Notes: generated by a model from the letters alone, not told the origin. Positions 8,994-18,121 are shown, counted from the stretch's first letter. The stretch is 64,000 nucleotides of DNA from Planctomycetota bacterium (GCA_018242585.1 JAFEBQ010000045.1:1-64000); one strand, 5' to 3'. A program made the numbers and translations.

Positions 8994-9341
8994 CGTAGCT
9001 CGTGCGAGACTCGTAGGGTACGCACCCCGTGCGTACCAAGCATCTCGCTCAGCGCAAGCGCTAATCAAGGGATGGCCCGGCCGCTAGTCGGCCGGGTTGC
9101 GACAGCAACAAGAAGAACGCGCAACGTCGTCGGTGATTCTTCGCCACATGCTTGTTCTCGTCGCTAGCGCGATCCAGCCGACAAGCGGCTGGGCCACCCA
9201 TTGTTGTGTGCGCTTCGCGGGTTCATCGGTACGCACAGGGTGCGTACCCTACGGCTGAATCGCCAGCGTCTTGCCGTTTGCCCCCGCCGGACGGCTTGCG
9301 AATCGTGGCTGCGCAGCGTACGTTGAATTGATACAGCCTTC
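8994..9341. other. Intergenic region with nested palindromic elements
   Basis: No gene. Almost the whole stretch to 9255 is taken up by two nested pairs of hairpins, listed as repeats. Bases 9256-9341 should contain the promoter of the tRNA-Ser gene; I cannot name its boxes. Confidence 0.5.
9013..9252. repeat. Nested pair of hairpins, GTAGGGTACGCAC outer arms
   Basis: Outer hairpins GGTACGCAC-ccc-GTGCGTACC (9017-9037) and GGTACGCAC-agg-GTGCGTACC (9228-9248) share an identical stem and are flanked by GTAG on the left and CTAC on the right. Inside lie two further hairpins with different stems: CCCGGCCG-ctagt-CGGCCGGG (9076-9096) and CCAGCCG-acaag-CGGCTGG (9174-9192). They are flanked by GGATGGC and GCCACCC. 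Confidence 0.75.
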
Positions 9342-9423
9342 GGAGGGTAAGCGAATGGCTAGCGGCGACACTGGAAATGTCGTGCCGGGAAACCGGTTGC
9401 GGGTTCGACTCCCGTGCCCTCCG
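9342..9423 (+). tRNA. tRNA-Ser (anticodon GGA)
   Basis: An 82-nt cloverleaf. Acceptor GGAGGGT pairs with GCCCTCC, followed by discriminator G (9423) as usual for serine. The anticodon loop CTGGAAA gives anticodon GGA, reading UCC and UCU. The variable arm is long (TGCCGGGAAACCGGTTG region), a class II feature. The T-arm is GCGGG-TTCGACT-CCCGT. The 3' CCA is not encoded. A terminator follows. Confidence 0.95.
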
Positions 9424-9430
9424 CTCTTCT

Positions 9431-9467
9431 AAACAGCCGGCGACGTAACTCGTTGACGGCTGTTTTT
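9431..9467 (+). terminator. Rho-independent terminator after tRNA-Ser
   Basis: Stem AAACAGCCG (9431-9439) pairs with CGGCTGTTT (9457-9465), and the run of T at 9463-9467 follows at once. It lies eight bases after the tRNA. Confidence 0.8.
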
Positions 9468-9485
9468 ATGTGCTGATGCCGCCTG

Positions 9486-9530
9486 GCGATTCACCACGCC
9501 CTGCGCTTCGCTTGGGCGTGCCACCCAGGT
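9486..9530. repeat. Single arm of the GGGTGGCAC palindromic element
   Basis: The reverse complement reads GGGTGGCACGCCCAAGCG followed by AAGCGCAGGGCGTGGTGAATC. This matches the left arm at 2536-2578 with few changes. No matching second arm is present here, so it looks like a half element. Confidence 0.6.
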
Positions 9531-9562
9531 CACCTACTTCAAAGCGCCTCGCCGGGCACCGT

Positions 9563-10333
9563 CTACTTCGCACCCGTCCACGGCTTACCGAGCACCACTT
9601 CCACCCCTTGCGGCCAATGTTCTTGGGGCGCGTAGCCGAGCAACGTCTTGGCCGGGCCCAGGTCGTGGTAGCACTTGTGCAGATAGTTGCTCATGGCGTA
9701 CACGATGGCGAACTTCAATGGCGGCGCGGTGACCGCGCAGGCAAAGAACCGCCCCGCGTCACCGGGGCTCAAATAGACATCCTGCGCCCAATCGGTGACC
9801 GCGATCTCTTCGACTTGTTCCTTGGTCCGCGGACACCAGCCCAGCCGGACGACGATCACTTCCATGCCGTGCTGCTCCGCAAAGCCGCGGCCGATCGATT
9901 CGAGAAACATCTTGGTCGCCGCGTACCAGTAGCGTGGGCTGGGCGGATCGTCGGCCTTGATGGGTAGGGGCCCCGTCTCGCGCTGCCACCAGTTCACCTG
10001 CCCGCTGCTGGCCAGCACCAACCGGCGCACGCCGGCGGCTCGCGCCGCTTCGAGCACGTGATAGACCCCCACGATGTTGTTGGGCAGGATGCCGGCGAAG
10101 AAGTCGTCCTCGTCGTCGGGCGTGGCGGCCAGATGGATCACCGTGCCCACATCGGTCATCGCAGCGCGCAGCGCGCTCGGTTCGCCGATGCTGCCGACGA
10201 CGAAGTCCGAGATGTCGCGCGTCGGCGCCAGATCAAACCCGCGCACCGGAATGCCGCAACGATGAAGTTCCTGGACCGCGGCCGTGCCGACGCGCCCGGC
10301 CGAACCAATCACCAGCGTTTTTTTGTCAGGCAT
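9563..10333 (-). CDS. NAD-dependent epimerase/dehydratase (extended SDR)
   Basis: A 256-residue extended short-chain dehydrogenase. The Rossmann motif GSAGRVG is at 10-16, Asp34 ends the second strand (RGFDLAP) and suits NAD preference, SS at 109-110 and YAATK at 137-141 form the Ser-Tyr-Lys catalytic set. The family epimerises, dehydrates or oxidises nucleotide sugars or free sugar acids; the short length and WWQRE, RLGW and YAMSN blocks remind me of uronate-dehydrogenase-like members, which is only a suggestion. ATG 10333 is used because the open frame starts with TTG one codon earlier. It is followed upstream by the sialate-esterase gene, 67 bases away on the same strand, possibly one transcript. 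Confidence 0.8.
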   Translation of the reverse strand: MPDKKTLVIGSAGRVGTAAVQELHRCGIPVRGFDLAPTRDISDFVVGSIGEPSALRAAMTDVGTVIHLAATPDDEDDFFAGILPNNIVGVYHVLEAARAAGVRRLVLASSGQVNWWQRETGPLPIKADDPPSPRYWYAATKMFLESIGRGFAEQHGMEVIVVRLGWCPRTKEQVEEIAVTDWAQDVYLSPGDAGRFFACAVTAPPLKFAIVYAMSNYLHKCYHDLGPAKTLLGYAPQEHWPQGVEVVLGKPWTGAK

Positions 10334-10400
10334 CAATCGGTCGCTAAATGAAAATGCCGCGCGCCCGCGACGGGTTGCGTCGCGGGCGCGCGGCGCTGGC

Positions 10401-11924
10401 TTACTCTTTGCCCACGCTGACGCCCGGCCAATCGTCGGTGCGGAACGGCGTCAGCGGCAGCCCGGCGGCGTTGTACATGTTGACGACCGGGTTGTTGGCC
10501 CAGCCGTAACGAACGGCGGCCGGTTCGCTGACTTGGTCGGCCCAGACTTCGACCGTGCCATTGGGCAAAACCTTGCCGTTGGCCCAGACGAACTTCTTGT
10601 CGTCGCCGGCGATCGCGAAGCCCACCGGATTCGCCACATCGAACGGCCGCCAGCCGCCGTCGACATCGTCGAACGTCAGCACGACCTTGTTTCCCTGCTT
10701 CTCCATCGCTTTGTACTGCGGGCTGTGATAGGCGATCTTCACGCCGTAGTCCTTGGCCAACGCCCAGCGGGCCAGGCGGCGACCGACATCGACCTTGTTC
10801 TTGGGGTGAATGTCCTTCCCTTCGCCGATGTCGATGATCACCGCTTCGCCGGTGTTGGGCAGCCGCGACATGGTCATCGTCTGAGCCTCGCGCAGCTCGG
10901 CCCAATCGCTTTCGCCCGGCTGAGTCTGCTCGGGGGTGAAGTCGGCCAGTTGCACCCAATAGAACGGGAAATCCCCCTGGCCCCATTCATCGCGCCAGTT
11001 CTTGATCATCAACGGGAACAGGTCGCGATACTGGTACGCGCGGCCGGCGTTGGTTTCGCCCTGGTACCAGATGGCGCCGCGTATGCCGTAGCCCAAGTGC
11101 GACTTCAACACGCCGTTATAGATGTTGGCCGGGCGAGCGTTGCCCGTCATCAGCCTTTGCACGTTGGCTAGTTGCTTCTTGTCGGCCTCGTCCAGTTCGG
11201 CTTCCTTGGGCTTGAGCGCGGCGAACTGGGCCTCCATACCAGCGTAACGATCCATCATTGCCTTGAAGCGCGGGTCCGCCGACAGCACGTCGCGATTGAT
11301 CCAGGCTTCGCAAGCCGAGCCACCCCAGGCGTTGTTGATCAAACCGACCGGCACATCGAGCGTCCGGTGAAGCTGACGGCCAAAGAAGTAGCCGACCGCC
11401 GAGAAGCTTTCGACGGTGTCCGGCGAGCAGACCATCCACTTGCGGTCATCGTGCGACCACTTCGGCTCCTGCGTGCCGATCTGCGGGAAGTTGATCATCC
11501 GCAGCTTCGGGTGCTTGGCCGATAGCTTCTCCAGGTCCGGGTCGTTCGCCTGCTTCACGTTCCATTGCATGTTCGACTGGCCCGAGCAGATCCAAACCTC
11601 GCCGACCAGCACGTCGTCGAGCTTGATTTCATTCTTCCCCTTGACGGTCAGCACTAGCGCTTCGCCCGGCGTCATCGGGTTCAACCAAACGGACCAGGCG
11701 CCTTGCGCGTCGGCCGTGGCCTGGTGCGACTGGTCGCCGATCGTGACGGTCACCGCTTCGCCGGGCTCGGCCAGGCCCCAGACTTTGTTCTTTTGTTGCT
11801 GTTGCAACACCATGTGGCTGCTGAAGATGTTCGGCAGCTTGACGTCGGCGTAAACGGCCGTGGCCGAACCGATCAGCCCCAACAATGCGAGTGCGAACGA
11901 CAACGGCTTGATCAAACGAGGCAT
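10401..11924 (-). CDS. Sialate O-acetylesterase-type esterase, second copy
   Basis: A 507-residue exported esterase related to the one at 691-2259. The signal peptide ends near residue 26 (GSATAVYADV). GQSNM lies at 115-119, and INNAWGGSACEAW, GAIWYQGETNAGR and the D-x-H block DIHPKNK follow in family order. The two copies share architecture but differ in many positions, for example the middle linker. Start ATG has GGGAG six bases upstream. It precedes an NAD epimerase gene and is divergent from the Gfo/Idh-HEAT pair, so release and oxidation of a substituted sugar is a reasonable shared theme, inferred only. Confidence 0.9.
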   Translation of the reverse strand: MPRLIKPLSFALALLGLIGSATAVYADVKLPNIFSSHMVLQQQQKNKVWGLAEPGEAVTVTIGDQSHQATADAQGAWSVWLNPMTPGEALVLTVKGKNEIKLDDVLVGEVWICSGQSNMQWNVKQANDPDLEKLSAKHPKLRMINFPQIGTQEPKWSHDDRKWMVCSPDTVESFSAVGYFFGRQLHRTLDVPVGLINNAWGGSACEAWINRDVLSADPRFKAMMDRYAGMEAQFAALKPKEAELDEADKKQLANVQRLMTGNARPANIYNGVLKSHLGYGIRGAIWYQGETNAGRAYQYRDLFPLMIKNWRDEWGQGDFPFYWVQLADFTPEQTQPGESDWAELREAQTMTMSRLPNTGEAVIIDIGEGKDIHPKNKVDVGRRLARWALAKDYGVKIAYHSPQYKAMEKQGNKVVLTFDDVDGGWRPFDVANPVGFAIAGDDKKFVWANGKVLPNGTVEVWADQVSEPAAVRYGWANNPVVNMYNAAGLPLTPFRTDDWPGVSVGKE

Positions 11925-12267
11925 GCTAACTCCCAGAAACTCTTGGGTAATACGGCGGGGATAAGGCTGCGCGACGCGTCAACGCGGCCGGCGGCAATCG
12001 GTACTACAACTAGCACGCCGAAGACCGCGTTACAAGCGAGCGGCCCGATCGCCCCGGGGGACGCAACAGTGGGCAGTTTCGCCGAGGTTTCCCGGCGATT
12101 TATTACGACTCGGCCGCGACGAATGGGACGTTTTCTCCCCTTGCGACGCGGCAAAAGTGGCAAGCGGTTCGGCCGATCGTTATGCTGCATGTTCCGCAGA
12201 TTTGTCCTGCCACCCGCTGACCAACTCACGCGCCCTCACGCACCGAAACACGATCAGGAGAGTCGAC
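11925..12267. other. Divergent promoter region
   Basis: About 340 bases between divergent starts (esterase to the left, oxidoreductase to the right). No gene seen. A good ribosome-binding site AGGAGAG at 12256-12262 serves the right-hand gene. Confidence 0.5.
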
Positions 12268-13566
12268 ATGTCGCACAAGGCTTCACGGATTCCACGGCGT
12301 CGGTTTTTGAAGACCGCGGCTTCGACCGGCGTCGCGGCCTTCGCGGCCCCGCACATTATTCCTAGCTCGGCCTTGGGGCGCGACGGCGCGGTCCCGCCGA
12401 GCGAGCGGATCGTCGTCGCCGGCATCGGCATTGGCAACCGTGGGCTGTATGACCTGGGCTGCTTCCTGGAACAGAAGGACGTCCAGTTCACCGCCGTCTG
12501 CGACGTCAAGGAATCGCGTCGCACGCTGGTCAAGAAAATGGTTGACGAACGCTACGGCAACCAGAACTGCGACATGCATCGTGATTTCCGCGAGGTGCTC
12601 GACCGCAAGGACGTCGACGCGGTGCTGATCGCCACCGGTCCCAACTGGCACGCGCTGGCTTCGTTCTACGCCGCCAAGGCCGGCAAGGACATTTACTGCG
12701 AAAAGCCCTGCACCAAGAACATTGCGCAAAGCCTGACCTTGGTCGATGTGATTCGCCGCACCGGCCGCGTGTTTCAGGTCGGCACCCAGCGCCGCAATCT
12801 GCCTCACTTCGCCTATGCCTGCGAACTGGCGCGAACCGGCAAGCTCGGCAAGTTGAAGACCATCTATGCTCACCCGCGCGGCATGATCGCGCTGACCAGC
12901 GGTTGGCTCCCCGCCGAGCCCGAACCGGCCAAGGAAGTCGTCGATTGGGACATGTATCTGGGCCCCGCCGCGTGGCGTCCGTACAACGCCAAGCTGCTCG
13001 ACGGCTTCAACTTTGAAAAAGGTGGCGGCATGATCGGCGCCTTTGGTGGCGGCGGCGTGCTGGAATGGGGTTCGCACTGCGTCGACTTGTGCCAGTGGGC
13101 GGTCGGCGATTGTCCCGCGCCGGTTGAATACAACCCGCCCAAGGACGGCCAGCTTTCGGCGCGCTATGCCAACGGCGTCGAGTTGATCTTCCGCGAAACC
13201 GGCTGGTTGCCGCTGGGCTCGTGCCCGGTTCGCTTCGAAGGAGATCAAGGCTGGGTCGAAGCCGGCGACAGCGGCAAGCTGGTCCTCAGCTCGCCGGCGC
13301 TGCTGGCTGGACAAAAGGTGGCCGAAATCGACGGCTACCCGGCGACGTTCCACGTCCGCGACTTCCTCGACTGTGTCAAGTCGCGCAGCCAGCCCAAGGG
13401 GAACGCCGAGGCCGCTTGCCAGGCGCACATCGCCTGTCACGCCGCCAATATCGCGGTCTACCTGAATCGCAAAGTGACCTTCGATCACAAGACCAACGAG
13501 TTCGTGGCCGACGCCCAAGCGAACCGCCTGCGCAGCGAGGCTCAGCGTGAGCCGTGGAGAGTGTAA
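12268..13566 (+). CDS. Tat-exported Gfo/Idh/MocA-family oxidoreductase
   Basis: A 432-residue secreted oxidoreductase. The N-terminus carries a Tat signal (RIPRRRFLKTAAST). A dinucleotide fold follows with AGIGIGNRG (51-59), then the family motif EKP at 145-147. The C-terminal half is the alpha/beta domain that shapes the sugar site (GGGVLEWGSHCVDLCQW). Members oxidise or reduce sugars or sugar derivatives with bound NAD(P). Exported members are numerous in Planctomycetota. ATG 12268 has AGGAG eight bases upstream; the longer frame to 12157 would hide the signal. The HEAT-repeat gene follows after 63 bases and is probably co-transcribed. Confidence 0.9.
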   Translation: MSHKASRIPRRRFLKTAASTGVAAFAAPHIIPSSALGRDGAVPPSERIVVAGIGIGNRGLYDLGCFLEQKDVQFTAVCDVKESRRTLVKKMVDERYGNQNCDMHRDFREVLDRKDVDAVLIATGPNWHALASFYAAKAGKDIYCEKPCTKNIAQSLTLVDVIRRTGRVFQVGTQRRNLPHFAYACELARTGKLGKLKTIYAHPRGMIALTSGWLPAEPEPAKEVVDWDMYLGPAAWRPYNAKLLDGFNFEKGGGMIGAFGGGGVLEWGSHCVDLCQWAVGDCPAPVEYNPPKDGQLSARYANGVELIFRETGWLPLGSCPVRFEGDQGWVEAGDSGKLVLSSPALLAGQKVAEIDGYPATFHVRDFLDCVKSRSQPKGNAEAACQAHIACHAANIAVYLNRKVTFDHKTNEFVADAQANRLRSEAQREPWRV

Positions 13567-13629
13567 GTCCCGTCACACGTCGATTTGCTTTCTTCCTCTC
13601 ACGCTTCACTGAACACAAGGACCTCTTTC

Positions 13630-15519
13630 ATGCATACGACTCGATTTACGGTTCGCTGTCTGACGGTTTGCTCGACGTTACTGGCGCTCGCCACGACGTA
13701 CGCCCGGGCGGAAGATCGCCCGGTCACGGCCCAGACCGACGAACGCGCCTTGATTCAACTCTTGCAGTCCGACGCGCCGGCCGCCGACAAGGCCGTGGCT
13801 TGCAAGCAACTGTCCGTGTACGGCTCGGCCGCCGCGGTGCCCGAGTTAGCCAAGCTGTTGTCGAACGAACAACTGGCGTCGTGGGCGCGGATCGCGCTGG
13901 AAGCGATTCCCGAACCGGCGGTTGACGTGGCGTTACGTAACGCGGTCCCGACGTTGAAGGGCAAGTTGCTGGTCGGCACGCTCAATTCGATTGGCGTCCG
14001 TCGTGACGCCGCTGCAGTTGAGACGCTGGCCGCGCAGCTCAAGAACCAGGACGCTGAAGCCGCGTCGTCTGCGGCCGTGGCGCTGGGTCAAATCGGCAAT
14101 TCCGTTGCGACCGGGATTCTTGGCTCTTCGCTGAAGGGTGCGCCGGACAATGTGCGCCCTGCCGTCGCCGAAGGCTACATCCTCTGCGCCGAGCGCTTGC
14201 TGGCCAGTGGCCAAGCGGCCGACGCCGCCGAGATTTACGAACGAGTTCGAGCGGCTTTTGTACCCAAGCAAAAGCAGCTCGAAGCCACCCGTGGCGCGAT
14301 CCTGGCACGCGGCGCCGGGGGCATCGCCTTGCTGACCGAACAATTGCGCTCGTCGGACAAGGCGTTCTTTCAGATTGGCTTATCGACCGCCCGCGAGTTG
14401 CCGGGGGCCGAAGTCGGCAAAGCCGTCGCCGCCGAACTGGTCGGCGCCGCGCCCGATCGGGCCGCGTTGTTGCTGACCGTGCTGGCCGACCGTCGTGACA
14501 CCAGCGTGTTGCCGACCGTGCTCGAAGCCGCGACCAGCGGACCCAAGCCGGTTCGGCTGGCCGCGATTGGCGTGTTGCCGCGCCTGGGTGACGATAGCTG
14601 CGTCGAGCCGCTGTTGCGGATCGCGACTGGTGACGACGCCGAGTTGGCCGCCGCCGCCAAGGCCGCCATCGCCGCGACGCCCGACGAGAAGATCAACGCC
14701 AACATCACGTCACGCCTGGCCAATGCTCAAGGGGCGATGCTGCCCGTGCTGATCGAGATCGTCGGCCTCCGTCGGATCGAATCGACCGCCGAGCTGCTCA
14801 AGGCGGCGGGTCACTCGGACGCCTCGGTGCGCAGCGCGGCTTTGACGGCGCTGGGGGCCACGGTGGGACTGCGACAATTGAATATCCTGATCGACGAAGT
14901 CAGCGCCCCGAAACATCCCGAGGACGCCGCCGCGGCCCAGAAGGCGTTGCGCGCCGCTTGTGTCCGCATGCCCGAGGGGGAAGAGTGCGCCGCACAGTTG
15001 ATTGCCGTGATGGCCAAGTCGCCGCTGGAAACCAAGTGTACGCTGTTGGAAATCCTCGGCGCGATGGGGGGCGCCAAGTCGCTCGAGACGTTGGCCGCCG
15101 CCGGCAAGGGGAACGATCCCCAGTTGCAAGACGTGGCCACGCGGTTGCTCGGCGAATGGATGAACCTGGAAGCGGCGCCGGTGCTGCTTGACCTGGCCAA
15201 GAACGCGCCGGGCGAGAAGTACCAGGTCCGTGCGCTGCGCGGCTACATGCGACTGGCGCGGCAGTTCGTCAAGCAAGACGGCGTGCGCGTCGACATGTGC
15301 CAAAAGGCGTTTGCCGTGGCACAGCGTTCGACCGAACAGAAGCTGATCGTCGACACGCTGGGGCGCTCGCCCACGTTGGCGGCCTTGCGGATGGCCGTGA
15401 AGACCAGCGCGAATCCCGAGTTGAAGGAAGACAGCGTGCGCGTGGCGCTGGCCATCGCCAAAAAGCTGGGCGACAAGCCCGAGGTGCGTGAACTGGTGGC
15501 CAAGCTGCCAGCGAAGTAA
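13630..15519 (+). CDS. Secreted HEAT-repeat protein
   Basis: A 629-residue protein with a signal peptide (ending near TTYARAED) followed by about fifteen Ala/Leu-rich helical repeats of 30-40 residues (for example AAVPELAKLLSN, SAAVALGQIGN, AAIGVLPRLGD, LLEILGAMGG). These form a solenoid that usually binds other proteins. It carries no catalytic motif. AAGGA lies nine bases upstream of ATG 13630. Position directly behind the Gfo/Idh gene, a frequent planctomycete pairing, suggests a scaffold for that enzyme, though this is inference. Confidence 0.85.
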   Translation: MHTTRFTVRCLTVCSTLLALATTYARAEDRPVTAQTDERALIQLLQSDAPAADKAVACKQLSVYGSAAAVPELAKLLSNEQLASWARIALEAIPEPAVDVALRNAVPTLKGKLLVGTLNSIGVRRDAAAVETLAAQLKNQDAEAASSAAVALGQIGNSVATGILGSSLKGAPDNVRPAVAEGYILCAERLLASGQAADAAEIYERVRAAFVPKQKQLEATRGAILARGAGGIALLTEQLRSSDKAFFQIGLSTARELPGAEVGKAVAAELVGAAPDRAALLLTVLADRRDTSVLPTVLEAATSGPKPVRLAAIGVLPRLGDDSCVEPLLRIATGDDAELAAAAKAAIAATPDEKINANITSRLANAQGAMLPVLIEIVGLRRIESTAELLKAAGHSDASVRSAALTALGATVGLRQLNILIDEVSAPKHPEDAAAAQKALRAACVRMPEGEECAAQLIAVMAKSPLETKCTLLEILGAMGGAKSLETLAAAGKGNDPQLQDVATRLLGEWMNLEAAPVLLDLAKNAPGEKYQVRALRGYMRLARQFVKQDGVRVDMCQKAFAVAQRSTEQKLIVDTLGRSPTLAALRMAVKTSANPELKEDSVRVALAIAKKLGDKPEVRELVAKLPAK

Positions 15520-15536
15520 ACCGCACCGGCGTCAAT

Positions 15537-15577
15537 AATTTGGCGACAGGCTTCGCGTGGCTTGATCGCGCCAAATT
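15537..15577 (+). terminator. Weak hairpin after the HEAT-repeat gene
   Basis: A nine-base perfect stem AATTTGGCG (15537-15545) / CGCCAAATT (15569-15577) with a long loop, 18 bases after the stop. No T-run follows, so termination is uncertain. Confidence 0.3.
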
Positions 15578-15579
15578 GA

Positions 15580-15624
15580 AAGCCAACAAAAAGAGGCCGG
15601 AGGGAAATAAATCCCTCCGGCCTC
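15580..15624 (-). terminator. Rho-independent terminator of the RRM protein gene
   Basis: A 13-bp perfect stem GAGGCCGGAGGGA (15593-15605) / TCCCTCCGGCCTC (15612-15624) with loop AATAAA. On the minus strand it is followed by TTTTTGTTGG. It lies 60 bases past the stop of the RNA-binding protein gene. Confidence 0.85.
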
Positions 15625-15684
15625 AGTTGGTATTCGCCTGTTGACGACGGCCTATTACGGTCGTCGCTTATACACAGTCTTGGC

Positions 15685-16044
15685 TTAGCCGCGACCGCCG
15701 TAACCACCACGGCCACCGCCGCCGCCGTAGCCGCCGCGACCACCACCACCACCGCCGCCGTAACCACGGCCGCCACCGCCGCCGCCGCCACGATCTTCGC
15801 GCGGACGAGCTTCGTTGACCGTCAGCGGACGGCCATCGTGCTCCTTCTCGTGCAAAGCCTGAATGGCTTGCTGAGCGCTGTTGTCATCGGCCATTTCGAC
15901 AAAGCCGAAGCCCTTGCTACGCCCGGTCTCACGATCCTGAATTACCTGAGCGCTGCGGACTTCGCCGAACTGTGAAAACAGCTCGCTCAAATCGGCGTCA
16001 GAGACCTTGTAACTCAGATTCCCCACGTACAACTTCTTTCCCAT
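15685..16044 (-). CDS. Glycine-rich RRM RNA-binding protein
   Basis: A 119-residue protein. One RNA-recognition motif fills residues 3-80, with RNP2 LYVGNL at 5-10 and RNP1 KGFGFVEM at 44-51 containing the expected aromatic residues. The tail from about residue 88 is almost entirely glycine, arginine and tyrosine (RGG/YGG repeats), as in cold-induced bacterial and plant GRPs. It binds single-stranded RNA and probably acts as an RNA chaperone. ATG 16044 begins the RRM; the open frame to 16113 adds a cysteine-rich stretch not expected in the family. It is monocistronic, with a strong terminator and a long upstream region. Confidence 0.9.
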   Translation of the reverse strand: MGKKLYVGNLSYKVSDADLSELFSQFGEVRSAQVIQDRETGRSKGFGFVEMADDNSAQQAIQALHEKEHDGRPLTVNEARPREDRGGGGGGGRGYGGGGGGGRGGYGGGGGRGGYGGRG

Positions 16045-16539
16045 AGTCAAACCTTCACATGAACACAGAACCACCTCGCAAATCGAGCGAGGCAAACAGA
16101 ACACAGGGCTCAAATTGGTGGGCCCGCCAAGTGGATGGCGAATGAGAACCGTAGACTAAAGAGCCCCTCGCCCAGCAGTGCTACTGATCAAACCGGCCAG
16201 CCGACTGCCGTAGATAATAGCAAGTTCATCCAGAGTGACCAGACTAGTTTTCCACCACCTCCGGGTGGTCGAAAGCCATGAACCCGCCTGGCTTTGCAAT
16301 CGGCCCGCCGGTCGGGTGAGAGGACACGGTTTTGCGCGAATTACGCCCGTCGTAGTTGGTTGCGGGCGGTTTATCGGGCACCGGCGCCGCGGCGACCGCC
16401 GATTTTGACACTCTGTCGGAGGCGCAAGCTGACGAAATTGCAATTGAATGTTGCCTGTGCCAAGCTAGCCGGCAATCCTGGGCCGCGTCCGTCGTCATCC
16501 TCCTTATTCCTGATTCCCACGCCATTGGGTCCGCTTGAA
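16045..16539. other. Divergent intergenic region of about 500 bases
   Basis: No gene recognised. The part next to 16044 (to about 16290) may be a structured leader of the RRM gene. The rest should hold the sulfatase promoter. I see no clear repeat. Confidence 0.4.
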
Positions 16540-17970
16540 ATGCCATTCACACGCCAGTTCGCCTTGCTCGTCACCGTTGTCCTGGGCTTTGCCACGTCCG
16601 CGGTGGCGGCAAGTAAGAAGCCCAATGTTTTGTTTTTGTTTGCCGACGACATGCGGGCCGACTCGATCCACGCCCTGGGAAACGCCGAGATCAAGACTCC
16701 CCAACTCGACGCGCTGGTTGAGCGGGGCATGGCCTTTCGACACGCCTACTGCCTGGGGGGCAACATGCCGGCCGTCTGCTTGCCCAGCCGCAACATGCTG
16801 CTCAGCGGCCAGGCCTACTTTCGCTGGGCCAATCAAACCACCCCTGGCGGACGACAAGGCATGTACGCCCCGGCCGACGGCCCGAACTTTGCTCGCACCA
16901 TGCGCGACGCGGGCTACGCCACCTATCACCACGGCAAGCGCGGCAACACCGCGCCGCCGATCCAGGCCACGTTCGAGGTGAATAAGTATCTGGTCGACGA
17001 CGAAGCCGAACGCCGCTCGGGCCATCCGGGTAAGGAGATCGTCGATGCGGCGGTCACGTACCTGGACACGCGCAACGACCCGCGGCCGTTCTTCATGTAC
17101 CTGGCCTTCGGCAATCCACACGACCCGCGCGTGGCCGCGCCCGAGTACCTGGCTCAATACGACGCGGCGAAGTTGACGCTTCCCAAGAACTATCAGCCGC
17201 AACATCCTTTCGACGACGGCGAGATGACCGTCCGCGACGAGCAACTGCTTCCCTGGCCGCGCACCGAGGCGGCCGTGCGCGAGACGTTGCGCGAATACTA
17301 CGCCACGATCACCGCGTTGGACGCGCAGATTGGCCGGCTCTTGGCCCACTTGAAACAACGCGGCGAGTTGGAAAACACGCTGGTCGTTTTTTCAGCCGAC
17401 CAGGGGATTGCCGTCGGCAGCCACGGCTTGCTGGGAAAACAGAACCTGTACGAGGCCGGCATGGGCGTGCCGCTGTTCTTTGCCGGCCCCGGCGTGGCGC
17501 ACGGGGGAAACGACGCGCTGGTTTACTTGCTCGACATTTTCCCCACCGTTTGCGGCTTGGTCGGCGCGTCGGCGCCCGCGAACATCGACGGCCGCAGCTT
17601 TGCCGACGCAGTGCAAGGCAAAGCGTCGGCGGCTCGCAAGGAGCTGTTCTTCAGCTATCGCCATCTGATGCGGGCCGTGCGCGACGAGCGCTGGAAGCTG
17701 ATCTATTACGCCAGCGTGCCGACGATTCAGTTGTTCGACCTGCAAGCCGATCCTGATGAGACGCGGAATCTAGCGGCGCTGCCCGAGCACTGGGGAACCG
17801 TCTCGCGGCTGCTGGTGAAGCTACAAGAGAACCAAGCCGTGTATGGCGATGACTTGAAGCTTGATATCGAAAACGTCAACAAATCGCCGCCGGCCTGGAC
17901 ACCTCCGACGGCCGAAGAACTGCGCAAAGCCGCGCCGAAGCCAGCGGGCAAGAAGCGGCCCGCTGCTTAG
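16540..17970 (+). CDS. Secreted sulfatase (formylglycine-dependent)
   Basis: A 476-residue arylsulfatase-superfamily enzyme that hydrolyses sulfate esters, typically on algal polysaccharides. A signal peptide ends near ATSAVAA. The metal-binding pair Asp36-Asp37 (FLFADDM) and the modification site C80-L-P-S-R are present, where Cys80 would be oxidised to formylglycine. HHGKRGN, SADQG and GKQNLYEAGMGVPL supply further active-site residues. The C-terminal part ends in a Lys/Pro/Ala tail (KPAGKKRPAA). ATG 16540 puts the signal at the start; the frame reaches back to 16294 without a start that makes sense. No sulfatase-maturing enzyme is in the window. Confidence 0.9.
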   Translation: MPFTRQFALLVTVVLGFATSAVAASKKPNVLFLFADDMRADSIHALGNAEIKTPQLDALVERGMAFRHAYCLGGNMPAVCLPSRNMLLSGQAYFRWANQTTPGGRQGMYAPADGPNFARTMRDAGYATYHHGKRGNTAPPIQATFEVNKYLVDDEAERRSGHPGKEIVDAAVTYLDTRNDPRPFFMYLAFGNPHDPRVAAPEYLAQYDAAKLTLPKNYQPQHPFDDGEMTVRDEQLLPWPRTEAAVRETLREYYATITALDAQIGRLLAHLKQRGELENTLVVFSADQGIAVGSHGLLGKQNLYEAGMGVPLFFAGPGVAHGGNDALVYLLDIFPTVCGLVGASAPANIDGRSFADAVQGKASAARKELFFSYRHLMRAVRDERWKLIYYASVPTIQLFDLQADPDETRNLAALPEHWGTVSRLLVKLQENQAVYGDDLKLDIENVNKSPPAWTPPTAEELRKAAPKPAGKKRPAA

Positions 17971-18121
17971 TGGGCGTGACAACTCGTGGCGGTAATTTGA
18001 CTTTCGCCGGGCCGTCGCCGAACATGGCGGCGTTGGTCTTGCCTGCGCCCACCGTTAAACCGCCCACCCGATTCGTCGCGCGCGAACGTGCGACGAATCC
18101 ACTTTCGTGAAGGGACTCCGC

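Noticed and set aside
7480-9005. Target-site duplication CTGGTGC/CTCGTGC around the IS
   Set aside because: Seven bases with one mismatch, and the right copy is not adjacent to the inverted end.
12283-13518. Minus-strand ORF of 411 residues
   Set aside because: Shadow of the Gfo/Idh gene, which has a Tat signal, EKP motif and a good ribosome-binding site.
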